Shown here in pieces: positions 27,938-36,918 of a DNA stretch of 64,000 nt (within the stretch, counting starts at the first letter, position 1; each line of letters opens with the position of its first letter). This DNA is from Blastococcus xanthinilyticus. Lineage in GTDB: Bacteria; Actinomycetota; Actinomycetes; Mycobacteriales; Geodermatophilaceae. The stretch lies in the NCBI RefSeq assembly GCF_008124835.1, contig NZ_VNHW01000006.1:213069-277068 (forward strand). The letters are read 5' to 3'. The position numbers were made by a program, and so were the translations under genes. The notes below the pieces were generated by a model. It was not told the origin of the DNA. It made no database searches and saw only the letters and a program-made list of their open reading frames with translations.

Positions 27938-28972
27938 CTACCGCTGGTCCGGGTGCACCCAGCCGATCGCGGGCGCGACCTGCTCGACGATCGTGCGCAG
28001 CAGGTGCGCGTTGTAGTCGACCCCGAGCATGTTCGGGACGGTGAGCAGCAGGCTGTCGGCCTCCCGGACGGCGGCGTCCTTGGCCAGCTCCTCGGCGAGG
28101 ACGTCGGGGACGCCGGTGTAGCTCTTGCCGAACCGGGCGCGCACCCCCTCGAGGATGCCGACCTGGTCCTCGCCCTCCCGGCCGCCGCCGAAGTACTGCC
28201 GGTCGGTGTCGGTGACGATCGGCAGCACGCTGCGGCTGACCGACACCCGCGGCTCGCGCTCCCAGCCGGCCTCGGCCCAGGCGGCGCGGTACCGGGCGAT
28301 CTGCTCGGCCTGCAGCTCGTCGAAGGGCACGCCGGTGTCCTCGACCAGCAGCGTGGAGCTCATCAGGTTCAGCCCCTGCCGCGCCGTCCACTCCCCCGTC
28401 GCCCGGGTGCCCGAGCCCCACCAGATGCGCTCGGCCAGGCCGGGCGACTGCGGCTGGATCGGCAGCTTCACGCTGCCGCCGCCGGCCATCCGCGGGTCGG
28501 CGTCCACGAGCGGCCGGCCGGAGATGGCGGCCATGAACAGCGCCGTCTTCTGCCGCGCCAGGTCGGCGTCGCTGCTGCCTTCGGCGGGCACGTAGCCGAA
28601 GGCCTCCGAGCCGCGCAGCGCCGTCTCCGGTGATCCCCGGCTGACCCCGAGCTGGAGCCGGCCGTCGGCGAGCAGGTCGGTCGCGGCCGCCTCCTCCGCC
28701 ATGTACAGCGGGTTCTCGTAGCGCATGTCGATGACGCCGGTGCCCAGCTCGATCCGAGAGGTCCGCGCCGCCATGGCCGCCAGCAGCGGGAACGGGGAGG
28801 CGAGCTGGCGGGCGAAGTGGTGCACCCGCACGTAGGCGCCGTCCAGACCCATCTCCTCGGCGGCCACCGCCAGCTCCACGCTCTGCACGAGGGCGTCCCG
28901 CCCGGTGCGCACCTGCGACCCGGGAATGGGCTGCCAGTGCCCGAAGGACAGGAACCCGATCCGCTTCTCCAC
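27938..28972 (-). CDS. LLM class flavin-dependent oxidoreductase
   Basis: A 344-aa luciferase-like TIM barrel. N-terminal RIGFLSFGHWQPIPGS, then AEEMGLDGAYVRVHHFARQL, RIELGTGVIDMRYENP and GRLQLGVSRGSPE are the FMN- or F420-binding features of the family. It is close to bacterial-luciferase-type monooxygenases. The cofactor could be F420, since the window encodes FbiC, but that is inference. GTG 28972 is used. It stands alone; the facing GGDEF-EAL gene starts 151 bp away. Confidence 0.85.
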   Translation of the reverse strand: MEKRIGFLSFGHWQPIPGSQVRTGRDALVQSVELAVAAEEMGLDGAYVRVHHFARQLASPFPLLAAMAARTSRIELGTGVIDMRYENPLYMAEEAAATDLLADGRLQLGVSRGSPETALRGSEAFGYVPAEGSSDADLARQKTALFMAAISGRPLVDADPRMAGGGSVKLPIQPQSPGLAERIWWGSGTRATGEWTARQGLNLMSSTLLVEDTGVPFDELQAEQIARYRAAWAEAGWEREPRVSVSRSVLPIVTDTDRQYFGGGREGEDQVGILEGVRARFGKSYTGVPDVLAEELAKDAAVREADSLLLTVPNMLGVDYNAHLLRTIVEQVAPAIGWVHPDQR

Positions 28973-29123
28973 GACTGCATCCCTCTCGTCGATGTCTGCT
29001 CCAGCAGCGCTCGGCGAGCACCCCGGATTCCCGGCGGGTATGGCAGTTCACCGGAGCGGGCGCGACCGGTGTGACGCGTGAGCCTTGATGCCACACACTG
29101 TGACGGGCTGATCACGACTCTCC

Positions 29124-31100
29124 GTGAACCGGTTCCGTCACTTCTCGCCTGCGATGCGTGACGCTGTCCCGGTGAGCCTTCCCGCACCCGACATGCCCCG
29201 GCCCCCGGGCACGCCCGGCGGCTCGGCCGGGCAGCGCTTGCGGGCCATCGACACGCTGCTCGCCGATCGCGGTCAGCTGTTCCAGGCACTGTTCCTGTCG
29301 GCCCCGATCGCCAAGGCCCTCGTCGCCCTCGACGGACACGTGCTGGTCGCCAATCCGCGCATGTGCGCGCTCACCGGCCGGACCGCCGAGAGCCTCAGCG
29401 GCCGGCACATCGACCTGCTCGCCCACCCCGACGACCCGCCGGTCGGCGACCTCGGCCTCGAGCCGGCCCCCGGGGAGCCCGCGCTCGACCCGAACCTGCT
29501 CCTGGACGGCGAGCGCCGGCTGCGCCGCTCCGACGGCACCGAGCTGTGGGTCGTCCAGTCCCACGAGGTGGTCCGGCAGAACAACGGGACGCCGCAGTTC
29601 GTCGTCCTCTCGCTGGTCGACGTCACCGACCGCCGCCGCGCCGAGGAGGACGCCGTCCGCCGGGCGTTCACCGACCCGCTGACCGGCCTGCCCAACCGGC
29701 GCGCGCTCACCGACCGGCTGCGGCACGCCGTGGCGCTGTCCCGCCGCCGGGGCCTCCAGGTGGGCCTGGTGCACCTGAACATCGACCGCTTCCAGGCGGT
29801 CAACGAGGCCCTGGGTCACGAGGCCGGCGACCTGCTGCTCAGCCAGTTCGCCGACCGGCTGCGCTGGAGCACCCGCGTCGAGGACACCGCCGTGCGGCTG
29901 GGCGCCGACGAGTTCCTCGTGGTCGCCGAGGACGTCGAGGACCTCGACGGCCTGCGCGCCCTGGCCGACCGGCTGCTGAGCGTGCTCGACGAGCCGTTCG
30001 TGGTCAGCGACCGGGAGATCACCCTCTCGGCCAGCGTGGGGCTCACCCTCGGCGCCGACATGACCCCCGACGACCTGCTCCGCCAGGCGCAGAGCGCGCT
30101 GACCCGGGCCAAGGCCGACGGCCAGCGCGCCCGGATCGGGGTGCACGAGGGGGCGCTCTCCCGCAGCGAGGTCGACGCCCTCCAGCTGGAGACCGAGCTC
30201 CGGCACGCCCTGGACAACGACGAGCTGCGGCTGTTCTACCAGCCCATCGTCGCGCTGGCCGACGAGACGCTGCTGGGCTACGAGGCGCTGATCCGCTGGC
30301 AGCACCCGACCCGCGGGCTGCTCCCGCCCGGCGCCTTCCTGGACGTCGCAGAGAACAACCGGCTGACCTCCAAGCTCGGCGCGTGGGTGCTCCGCCGCGC
30401 CTGCCTCGACGCCGCCACCTGGCCCGAGGACCTGCGGGTGCACGTCAACGTCTCCGCGCGGCACCTCGGCGAGGACGGGTTCAGCGAGCTGGTCACCGCC
30501 GCGCTCGAGGAGTCGGGGCTCCCCCCGCACCGGCTCGAGCTGGAGATCACCGAGTCGACCGCGCTGTTCGCCGCCGAGGCCACGCTGCACGCCGTCGCCG
30601 TCGTCACCGACCAGGGCGTCACCCTCGCGCTTGACGACTTCGGCACCGGCTACTCGGCGATCACCGCGCTGCACCGGCTGCCCATCCACACCGTCAAGAT
30701 CGACCGGTCGTTCGTCGCCGACGTCGTCACCCAGCCCTCGACCGCCGCGCTGGTGCACGGGCTGCTGCAGCTCGGCCGCGGCATGGGGCTGCAGGTGATC
30801 GCCGAGGGCATCGAGGACCTCGACCAGGCCGCCTGGCTGCTCGACCACGGGTGCGCGATGGCCCAGGGCTACGCCTTCGGCCGCCCGGCGCCGCTGCCCA
30901 GCCCCGCCGAGGTGCTCATCGGCGAGGTCACCCAGGCACCCGCCGAGGACGTCGCCGGCGAGCTGCTACCCGAGCCGCCGGCGCCGCCCGCGCTGCCCCG
31001 CCAGCGGAGGCCCTCGGTCCCCGAGGCGCAGGACCTAGCCGACACCGGCCGGCTGCACGGCCGCACGCTGTTCGACGAGCTGGCCGACCCCGACCAGTGA
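29124..31100 (+). CDS. PAS-GGDEF-EAL cyclic-di-GMP protein, likely phosphodiesterase
   Basis: A 658-aa protein. Residues ~50-165 form a PAS sensor (LFLSAPIAKALVALDGHVLV), ~175-335 a GGDEF domain whose signature is GADEF at 260-264, and ~350-610 an EAL domain. The EAL domain keeps the catalytic set: Glu387 in GYEALIRW, NVSARHL, EITEST, LDDFGTGYS, TVKIDRSF and IAEGIE. So c-di-GMP hydrolysis is likely, while the second G to A change makes cyclase activity doubtful. No membrane helix is visible. The start is uncertain (GTG 29124, GTG 29172 or ATG 29193). Confidence 0.88.
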   Translation: MNRFRHFSPAMRDAVPVSLPAPDMPRPPGTPGGSAGQRLRAIDTLLADRGQLFQALFLSAPIAKALVALDGHVLVANPRMCALTGRTAESLSGRHIDLLAHPDDPPVGDLGLEPAPGEPALDPNLLLDGERRLRRSDGTELWVVQSHEVVRQNNGTPQFVVLSLVDVTDRRRAEEDAVRRAFTDPLTGLPNRRALTDRLRHAVALSRRRGLQVGLVHLNIDRFQAVNEALGHEAGDLLLSQFADRLRWSTRVEDTAVRLGADEFLVVAEDVEDLDGLRALADRLLSVLDEPFVVSDREITLSASVGLTLGADMTPDDLLRQAQSALTRAKADGQRARIGVHEGALSRSEVDALQLETELRHALDNDELRLFYQPIVALADETLLGYEALIRWQHPTRGLLPPGAFLDVAENNRLTSKLGAWVLRRACLDAATWPEDLRVHVNVSARHLGEDGFSELVTAALEESGLPPHRLELEITESTALFAAEATLHAVAVVTDQGVTLALDDFGTGYSAITALHRLPIHTVKIDRSFVADVVTQPSTAALVHGLLQLGRGMGLQVIAEGIEDLDQAAWLLDHGCAMAQGYAFGRPAPLPSPAEVLIGEVTQAPAEDVAGELLPEPPAPPALPRQRRPSVPEAQDLADTGRLHGRTLFDELADPDQ

Positions 31101-31150
31101 GCGGCCTGGCCTTTCGTGCACGGAAGGTGGCCACCCGCTCCGGATGACGA

Positions 31151-31168
31151 CCGTTCGTGCACGAACGG
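31151..31168. promoter_or_regulatory. Perfect 18-bp palindrome
   Basis: CCGTTCGTG joined to CACGAACGG, between two convergent genes. A related TTTCGTGCACGGAA stands about 42 bp upstream. It could be a short terminator stem or a regulator site. Confidence 0.4.
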
Positions 31169-31172
31169 CGGG

Positions 31173-31979
31173 TCAGCGTCGAGGGAGGACCAGCGGCACC
31201 GGGCGCTTGGCGGCCCGGCCGTCGCCGGAGGACCGCCCGCGCAGCCGCCGGCCGATCCACGGCGCGACGAAGCCGCGCACCCACGCGGCCTCCTCCGCCA
31301 GGGCCACCCGCAGCTCGCGCGGCGGCTGCGGCGGGAGCGGCGTCCGCCAGTCCTCGCCGTCGGCCCCGGGCAGGCCCAGCGCCGCCGCGGCGGCCAGCGC
31401 GGTGCGGCGGTGCCCCTCGTCGGTCAGGTGGATGCGGTCGGAGTCCCACATCCGCCAGTCCTGGATCCAGGCCGCGCCCCACTGGTCGAGGACGGCGGCG
31501 CCGGTGCGGGCCGCGACCGACCAGAGGTTGGCGTTGAAGATCGCCACCTTGCCGCGGGTGCGGCGCAGGATCGGCGTCTGCCGCGGGTCGACGCCGGTGG
31601 CCAGCAGCACGTCGGCACCGGCCTCCCGGAACCGGACGACGGCGCCCTCCAGCTGGGCGGCCAGCTCGTCGGGGTCGGTGCCGGGGCGCAGCAGGTCGTT
31701 GCCACCCGCGACCAGGCTCACCAGGTCCGGCTGCGCGTCCAGCGCGACGGGCACCTGCTCGTCGAGCACCTGGGGCAGCAGCCGGCCGCGGATCGCCAGG
31801 TTCGCGTACTCGACGTCGCCGTGCGGCGCGGCGGCCGCGAGGTGCTCGGCCAGCCGGTCGGCCCAACCGCGGAACTCCCCGGGGCGGTCGGGGGCGGGGT
31901 CGCTCAGGCCCTCGGTGAACGAGTCGCCGAGGGCGATGTAGCGGTGCCAGGAGGAGCGGGACGAGCGGTCGAACTGCAC
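31173..31979 (-). CDS. SGNH/GDSL hydrolase
   Basis: A 268-aa esterase-like enzyme. Block I is ALGDSFTEGLSDP with the nucleophile Ser, block III is VAGGNDLL, and block V is DSDRIHLTDEGH with the Asp-His pair. NLAIRGRLLPQVLDEQV forms block II. Such proteins hydrolyse esters or acyl groups of lipids or polysaccharides. No signal peptide is visible, so it should be cytosolic. GTG 31979 is chosen over longer frames because the family N-terminus begins just there. The TIGR01777 gene lies 46 bp upstream on the same strand. Confidence 0.88.
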   Translation of the reverse strand: MQFDRSSRSSWHRYIALGDSFTEGLSDPAPDRPGEFRGWADRLAEHLAAAAPHGDVEYANLAIRGRLLPQVLDEQVPVALDAQPDLVSLVAGGNDLLRPGTDPDELAAQLEGAVVRFREAGADVLLATGVDPRQTPILRRTRGKVAIFNANLWSVAARTGAAVLDQWGAAWIQDWRMWDSDRIHLTDEGHRRTALAAAAALGLPGADGEDWRTPLPPQPPRELRVALAEEAAWVRGFVAPWIGRRLRGRSSGDGRAAKRPVPLVLPRR

Positions 31980-32025
31980 GGGCCCACTCCAGCACGGCCA
32001 TCCGCACCGCCATAGGCGGGGTGGA

Positions 32026-32991
32026 TCAGCGCCGCCGCGCCTGCGCGACCAGGTCAGCGGCCGCGGCGTCCCAGCGCGGATGCGCGAACTCGAAGCCGGC
32101 GTCGAGCAACCGGCCAGGCACCACCCGGCGGCTCTTGAGCAGCAGCTCGGTGTCGGTGCGCAGGACGACGGCGCCGAGCTCGGCCATGAGGCGCGTCGCG
32201 GGCAGGCCCGGCCGCCCGCCCCAGGCCCGGCGCAGCGACCGCATGAACTCGCGCTGCGGCAGGGGTTCGGGCGCGGCGAGGTTGACCGGCCCGTCGAGGT
32301 CGTCGCGCTCGAGCAGCAGCTCGACCGCACGCACGAAGTCCTCGCCGTGGATCCACGACACGTGCTGCCGGCCGCCCGCGACCGGCCCGCCGAGCCCGAG
32401 CCGCGCCATCCACGAGAGGTAGTCGAAGACCCCGCCGCGGTCGGCGCTCATCACCATCGCCGTGCGCAGCGCGACCCGGCGCGTCCCCGGGACGTCGGCC
32501 GCGGCCTGCGCGTCCTCCCACCGGCGGGCGATGCGCACGCTGTACTCCCAGTACAGCGGCACGTCGGGCTCCTCACCGCCGATGACCCCGGTCGCCTCGT
32601 CGTGCGCGGGCTCTCCGGGGCGGCTGCGCGCGTCGGCGTAGATGGTGGCGGTGCTCATCTGGAGCCACACCGCCGGCGGCCGCGCCGCACGCCCGATCGC
32701 CTCCCCGACCACCCGCGTCGAGTCGACCCGCGAGCTCATCATTTGGCGCAGGTTGGTGTCGGTGTACCGGCAGCTCACCGTGCGGCCGGCCAGGTTGACC
32801 ACCGCGTCGGCGCCGTCGAGCTCCGCCGCCCACGGGCCCAGGGTCCGCCCGTCCCACCGGACGTGCCGGACGCCGTCCTCCAGCTCCTCGGGTCGGCGGC
32901 TCAGGACGACGACCTCGTCGCCGCGCTCCGCCAGTGCCCGCCGCAGCAGGCCACCGACCTGCCCGGTACCGCCGGGGAGGACGATCTTCAC
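32026..32991 (-). CDS. TIGR01777-family NAD(P)-dependent epimerase
   Basis: A 321-aa extended short-chain dehydrogenase. The dinucleotide site is VLPGGTGQVGGLLRRAL; VVNLAGRTVSCRYTD and AVVLR-type segments follow, and the C-terminal DUF1731 region contains NLAAPEPLPQREFMRSLRRA. The SulA/YfcH-like family is of unknown physiological function. The predicted start is ATG 32991. It probably shares a transcript with the GDSL hydrolase downstream; the FAD reductase gene is upstream on the same strand. Confidence 0.88.
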   Translation of the reverse strand: MKIVLPGGTGQVGGLLRRALAERGDEVVVLSRRPEELEDGVRHVRWDGRTLGPWAAELDGADAVVNLAGRTVSCRYTDTNLRQMMSSRVDSTRVVGEAIGRAARPPAVWLQMSTATIYADARSRPGEPAHDEATGVIGGEEPDVPLYWEYSVRIARRWEDAQAAADVPGTRRVALRTAMVMSADRGGVFDYLSWMARLGLGGPVAGGRQHVSWIHGEDFVRAVELLLERDDLDGPVNLAAPEPLPQREFMRSLRRAWGGRPGLPATRLMAELGAVVLRTDTELLLKSRRVVPGRLLDAGFEFAHPRWDAAAADLVAQARRR

Positions 32992-33026
32992 CCCGCGACC
33001 CTAGTGCTCCCCGGCGAGCGCCCGGG

Positions 33027-34448
33027 TCAGCCGCGGTAGGTCTCCAGCAGCCGCAGCCAGATCTCGCTGATCGTCGGGTAGGCGGGGACGGCGTGCCAGA
33101 GCCGCGCGATCGGCACCTCCCCGACCACGGCGATGGTCGCCGCGTGCAGCAGCTCGGCCACGCCCGGGCCGATGAACGTGACGCCGAGCAGCACCTCGCG
33201 CTGCGTGTCCACGACGGCGATCGCCGTCCCCTCGTAGCCGTCGGCGAACACCGAGGCGCCCGCGATGCTGCCGATCGGGTACTCGACGACGCGGTGCGGG
33301 AGGCCGGCCTCCGCCGCCTCGGCCGCGGTGCGCCCCACGCTGGCGACCTGCGGCGAGGTGAAGACCACCGACGGCGTCGCGACGTCGTCGGCGGTGGCCA
33401 CGAACGGCGACCACGCGTCGGTGGCCACCTGCTCCTCCCGGGCGCGCGCCACGATCGCCGCACCCGCCTGCCGCGCCTGGTACTTGCCCATGTGGGTGAG
33501 CTGGCTGCGCCCGTTCACGTCGCCGACGCCGTAGAGCCAGGAGCGGCCCTCGACCCGCAGCGTGGCGTCGACGGAGAGGTACTCCCCCGGCTCCAGGCCG
33601 ACGGTCTCCACCCCGATGTCGGCGGTGCGGGCCGCCCGGCCGATCGCCACCAGCACCTCGTCCCCGCGGACCTCGCCGTCGGCCGTCGTCAGCACCACCT
33701 CGGTGCCCTCCCGGCGGGCCGCGCGCACCTCCGTGCCCAGCCGCACGTCGACGCCGGCCTTCCGCAGCGACTCGGCGACCGCATCGCCGGCCTGCGGCTC
33801 CAGGCGCGGCAGCAGCCGATCGCCGCGCTGCAGCACGGTCACCTGCGAGCCGAGCGCCTGCCAGGCGGTCGCCATCTCGCAGCCGACGTAGCCGCCGCCG
33901 AGCACCAGCAGCCGCGCCGGCGCCTCCTTCGCGCTGGTCGCCTCGCGCGGCCCCCAGGCCGCGACGTCGGCCAGCCCGTCGACCGGCGGGGTCGCCGGCG
34001 AGGACCCGGTGCACACGGCCACCGCGTGCCGCGCCGTCAGCCGGGTCGTCGTCCCGTCCTCGGCGGTGACGACGACGGTGCGCTCGCCGTCGAGCCGGCC
34101 GGCGCCCCGCAGGAGGTCGATGCCGGCGCCGTGCACCCACTCGACCTGGCTCGAGTCGTCCCAGTGGTGGGTGAACTCATCGCGGCGGGCGAGGGTGGCC
34201 GCGACGTCCTGCTCCCCCGTGACCGCCTGCGCCGCGCCGTCCACGGAGCGCGCCTCGGCCAGCACCTCGGTGCCGCGCAGCAGCGTCTTGCTCGGCATGC
34301 AGGCCCAGTAGGAGCACTCGCCCCCGACCAGCTCGGGCTCGACCAGGACGGCCGACAGCCCGCCGCGCACGACGATGTCGGCGACGTTCTCCCCGGTCGA
34401 CCCGGCCCCCACGACCACGACGTCGTACGTTCGCTCGGCTTCGCTCAC
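33027..34448 (-). CDS. FAD-dependent pyridine nucleotide-disulfide oxidoreductase
   Basis: A 473-aa flavoprotein of the dihydrolipoamide/mercuric reductase type. FAD site VVVGAGSTGENVADI; redox motif GGECSYWACMPSKTL, keeping the CxxxxC spacing and PSK; NAD site LLVLGGGYVGCEMAT; second FAD contact LYGVGDVNGRSQLTHMG; C-terminal dimer region WHAVPAYPTISEIWLRLLE with the catalytic His, although the usual H-x-HPT-E is altered to HAVPAYPT. The physiological disulfide is unknown. It is divergent from the flavin reductase gene with only 35 bp between starts. Confidence 0.85.
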   Translation of the reverse strand: MSEAERTYDVVVVGAGSTGENVADIVVRGGLSAVLVEPELVGGECSYWACMPSKTLLRGTEVLAEARSVDGAAQAVTGEQDVAATLARRDEFTHHWDDSSQVEWVHGAGIDLLRGAGRLDGERTVVVTAEDGTTTRLTARHAVAVCTGSSPATPPVDGLADVAAWGPREATSAKEAPARLLVLGGGYVGCEMATAWQALGSQVTVLQRGDRLLPRLEPQAGDAVAESLRKAGVDVRLGTEVRAARREGTEVVLTTADGEVRGDEVLVAIGRAARTADIGVETVGLEPGEYLSVDATLRVEGRSWLYGVGDVNGRSQLTHMGKYQARQAGAAIVARAREEQVATDAWSPFVATADDVATPSVVFTSPQVASVGRTAAEAAEAGLPHRVVEYPIGSIAGASVFADGYEGTAIAVVDTQREVLLGVTFIGPGVAELLHAATIAVVGEVPIARLWHAVPAYPTISEIWLRLLETYRG

Positions 34449-34483
34449 CCGCCCATCCTGGTGGGTGTGGTCGACTGGCCGCC

Positions 34484-34996
34484 ATGCCGGTCGACGCCCG
34501 CGAGTTCACCGCCGCCCTGGCCCAGTACGCCGCCGGGGTGTGCCTGCTGACCGTGCGGGACGACATCGACGACGTCGGGACGACGGTCAGCTCGGTCATG
34601 AGCGTGTCGGCGTCCCCGCCCCTGGTCGCCGTCGGGCTGACCGCCGGCGGGTACCCCGCCGAGGTGCTCGAGGCGGTCGGCAGCTGCGCGCTGACGGTGC
34701 TGGCCGCGCCGCACGCCATCGTGGCGTCCCGCTTCGCCTCCGCCGGCCGGCCCAGCGCCCGGCACCTGCTGGAGACGGTGCCCTGGACCCGCGCCGAGGG
34801 CAGCGGCGCCATCGTGCTGCGCGAGGCGCCGGCCGCCCTGGACTGCCGGCTGGAGCGGCTGGTGGAGGCCGGCGACCACGTGCTGGCCCTGCTGCGGGTC
34901 GAGGACGTGCCGGTGCTGAACCCCGCCGCCCCGCCCCTGCTGCGGGTGCGCGGGCGCTTCGTCGACGAGACCGGTGCCGCGGCCGGGCGCGGCTGA
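34484..34996 (+). CDS. Flavin reductase family protein
   Basis: A 170-aa FMN-binding split-barrel protein. Typical features are LAQYAAGVCLLTVRD, VGTTVSSVMSVSASPPLVAVGL, FASAGRPSARHLLETVPW and a C-terminal LLRVRGRF. Members reduce flavin with NAD(P)H to supply a two-component monooxygenase, or act as F420/FMN enzymes. No monooxygenase sits beside it. ATG 34484 is close to the divergent disulfide reductase, so both probably share a promoter region. Confidence 0.82.
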   Translation: MPVDAREFTAALAQYAAGVCLLTVRDDIDDVGTTVSSVMSVSASPPLVAVGLTAGGYPAEVLEAVGSCALTVLAAPHAIVASRFASAGRPSARHLLETVPWTRAEGSGAIVLREAPAALDCRLERLVEAGDHVLALLRVEDVPVLNPAAPPLLRVRGRFVDETGAAAGRG

Positions 34997-35123
34997 GCCG
35001 GCTCCGGCCGACCCGCCCGACCCGCTCGGCACGTCCGCGCAGCGCGGGAGCCCGCCGCCCCGGACAGACTGTCCCCCACGCGCCCCGATCCGACCCCGGA
35101 CCGCCCGGCAGAGAGGCTCCCTG

Positions 35124-36752
35124 ATGAGTTCGTCGCAGTCCGTCGCGAGACGGGTCCTGGAAGCGTTCGCCGCCGCCGGTGTGCAGACCGCCTTCGGGCT
35201 CCCCGGGGTGCACAACCTGTCGTTCTGGCGGGAGACCGGCCCGGGCCTGCCCCGGATCGTCGGGGTCCGGCACGAGCAGACGGCGGTCTACGCCGCCGAC
35301 GGCCTCGCCCGCGCCACCGGCGGCCTCGGGGTCGCCCTGACCACGACCGGTCCCGGCGCCGCGAACGCCGCGGGGGCCTTCGGCGAGGCCGCCGCCTCGG
35401 GCACCCCGCTGGTCCTCGTGGCCAGCGAGGTGTCGACGGCGCTGACCCGCCCGGGGGTGTCCCGCGGCATCCTGCACGAGTGCCGCGACCAGGCCGGCAT
35501 CTTCGAGCCCCTGGCGAAGGCGGTGTTCCGGCCGCGGACGGCGGAGGACGCGTGCGCCGCCGTCGCCGAGGCCATCCGCACGGCCATGACCAGCCCGCGG
35601 GGTCCGGTCTACGTCGACATCCCCACCGATGTGCTGAACCGGCCCGGTCCGGCCGTCCCCCCGCTCCCGATCGCCCGGGTCGCCCCGGACGACGCCGCCG
35701 TCCGGGCCCTGCACGAGCTGGTGGAGGCGTCGCCGTCGGTGGTCCTGTGGGTCGGCGGTGGCGCCGTCCAGGCCGACGCGGCCGAGGAGGTGGCGGCGCT
35801 CGCGGAGCGGCTGCAGGCGCCCGTCGTCACTACCTACACCGCCCGCGGCATCCTGCCGCCGGACTCCCCGCACCTGGTGGGGCTGCCCCCGCACGAGCCC
35901 GAGATCGCCGACCTGGTGGCCGGCGCCGACCTGCTGATCGGCATCGGCAGCGACTTCGACGGGATGATGACCCGCAACTGGTCCATGCCGTTGCCCCGGG
36001 CCATGGCCACGATCAACTGCGCGGCCGAGGATCTCACCAAGAACTACCCGTTCGACGTCGCGGTGCTCGGCGACGCCAGGGAGGCGCTGCGGGCGCTGCT
36101 CGCCCTCCCGACCGGGCCGCGGCCCGCGGGAGCCGGCCGGGTGCGCGAGGTGCGCGAGCGCTGCTGGACCCGACTGTCCGCCGATCCCCGTGCCGCGGCC
36201 GGGCTGGAGCTGCTCGGATCGCTGCACACCGCGACGCCGGAGGGCACGGTCGTCGTGGCCGACATGGCGATCCCCGGCTACTGGTTCGGCGGCTACGGCA
36301 CGGTCCGGGGGCCCCGGACGCTCCAGTACCCCGTCGGCTGGGGAACGCTCGGGTACGCCCTGCCCGCCTCGGTCGGCCCCGGGGTACTCGGCGACCGGCC
36401 GGTGCTCGCCGTCTGCGGCGACGGCGGCTTCATGTTCGCCGTGGGTGAGCTGGCGACCATCGCCCAGGAGAACCTGCCGGTCACGGTCCTCGTCGTCGAC
36501 GACGGCGGCTACGGCATGCTCCGCTACGACCAGGACCACGCCGGGGACGAGCACCGCGGCGTCGACCTCCTCCGCCCCGACTTCGCCGCGCTCGCCGAGT
36601 CCTTCGGCATCCCGGCGACGCGGGTCACCGGGCTCGGCGAGCCGCTGGCGAAGGCGCTGGGCGCGGCCCTGTCCAGCCGAGCGCCGCGGCTGGTCGTCAC
36701 CGAGGCGACGCTGACCCCGCCGCGGACGACCTCGCCCCGGTGGGCGGAGTGA
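35124..36752 (+). CDS. Thiamine diphosphate-dependent enzyme, acetolactate synthase-like
   Basis: A 542-aa three-domain ThDP enzyme. Catalytic Glu51 is in GVRHEQTAVYAADG; the central domain holds VLWVGGGAVQAD; the ThDP/Mg2+ motif begins at Gly432 (CGDGGFMF) and ends with VDDGGYGMLR. Homologues include acetolactate synthase, benzoylformate decarboxylase and related lyases; the specific reaction is not clear. No regulatory subunit (ilvN) is near, which argues against valine biosynthesis. ATG 35124 has GAGAGG upstream. The gene is monocistronic. Confidence 0.85.
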   Translation: MSSSQSVARRVLEAFAAAGVQTAFGLPGVHNLSFWRETGPGLPRIVGVRHEQTAVYAADGLARATGGLGVALTTTGPGAANAAGAFGEAAASGTPLVLVASEVSTALTRPGVSRGILHECRDQAGIFEPLAKAVFRPRTAEDACAAVAEAIRTAMTSPRGPVYVDIPTDVLNRPGPAVPPLPIARVAPDDAAVRALHELVEASPSVVLWVGGGAVQADAAEEVAALAERLQAPVVTTYTARGILPPDSPHLVGLPPHEPEIADLVAGADLLIGIGSDFDGMMTRNWSMPLPRAMATINCAAEDLTKNYPFDVAVLGDAREALRALLALPTGPRPAGAGRVREVRERCWTRLSADPRAAAGLELLGSLHTATPEGTVVVADMAIPGYWFGGYGTVRGPRTLQYPVGWGTLGYALPASVGPGVLGDRPVLAVCGDGGFMFAVGELATIAQENLPVTVLVVDDGGYGMLRYDQDHAGDEHRGVDLLRPDFAALAESFGIPATRVTGLGEPLAKALGAALSSRAPRLVVTEATLTPPRTTSPRWAE

Positions 36753-36918
36753 CCGGCCGGCTGCCGCGGGGGCAGCGCGAGGGATCCGGCGCCGGGTGTC
36801 ACATCCGCGGGCCCGGCGGTGCTATCGGTACATGGACCTCGTACGGAACGGGCGGTCGGCACCCGCGGCCGTCCTGACATTCCCCGGTCCGCTGGGCCGG
36901 GTCGGAGGGGTGGGCGAC

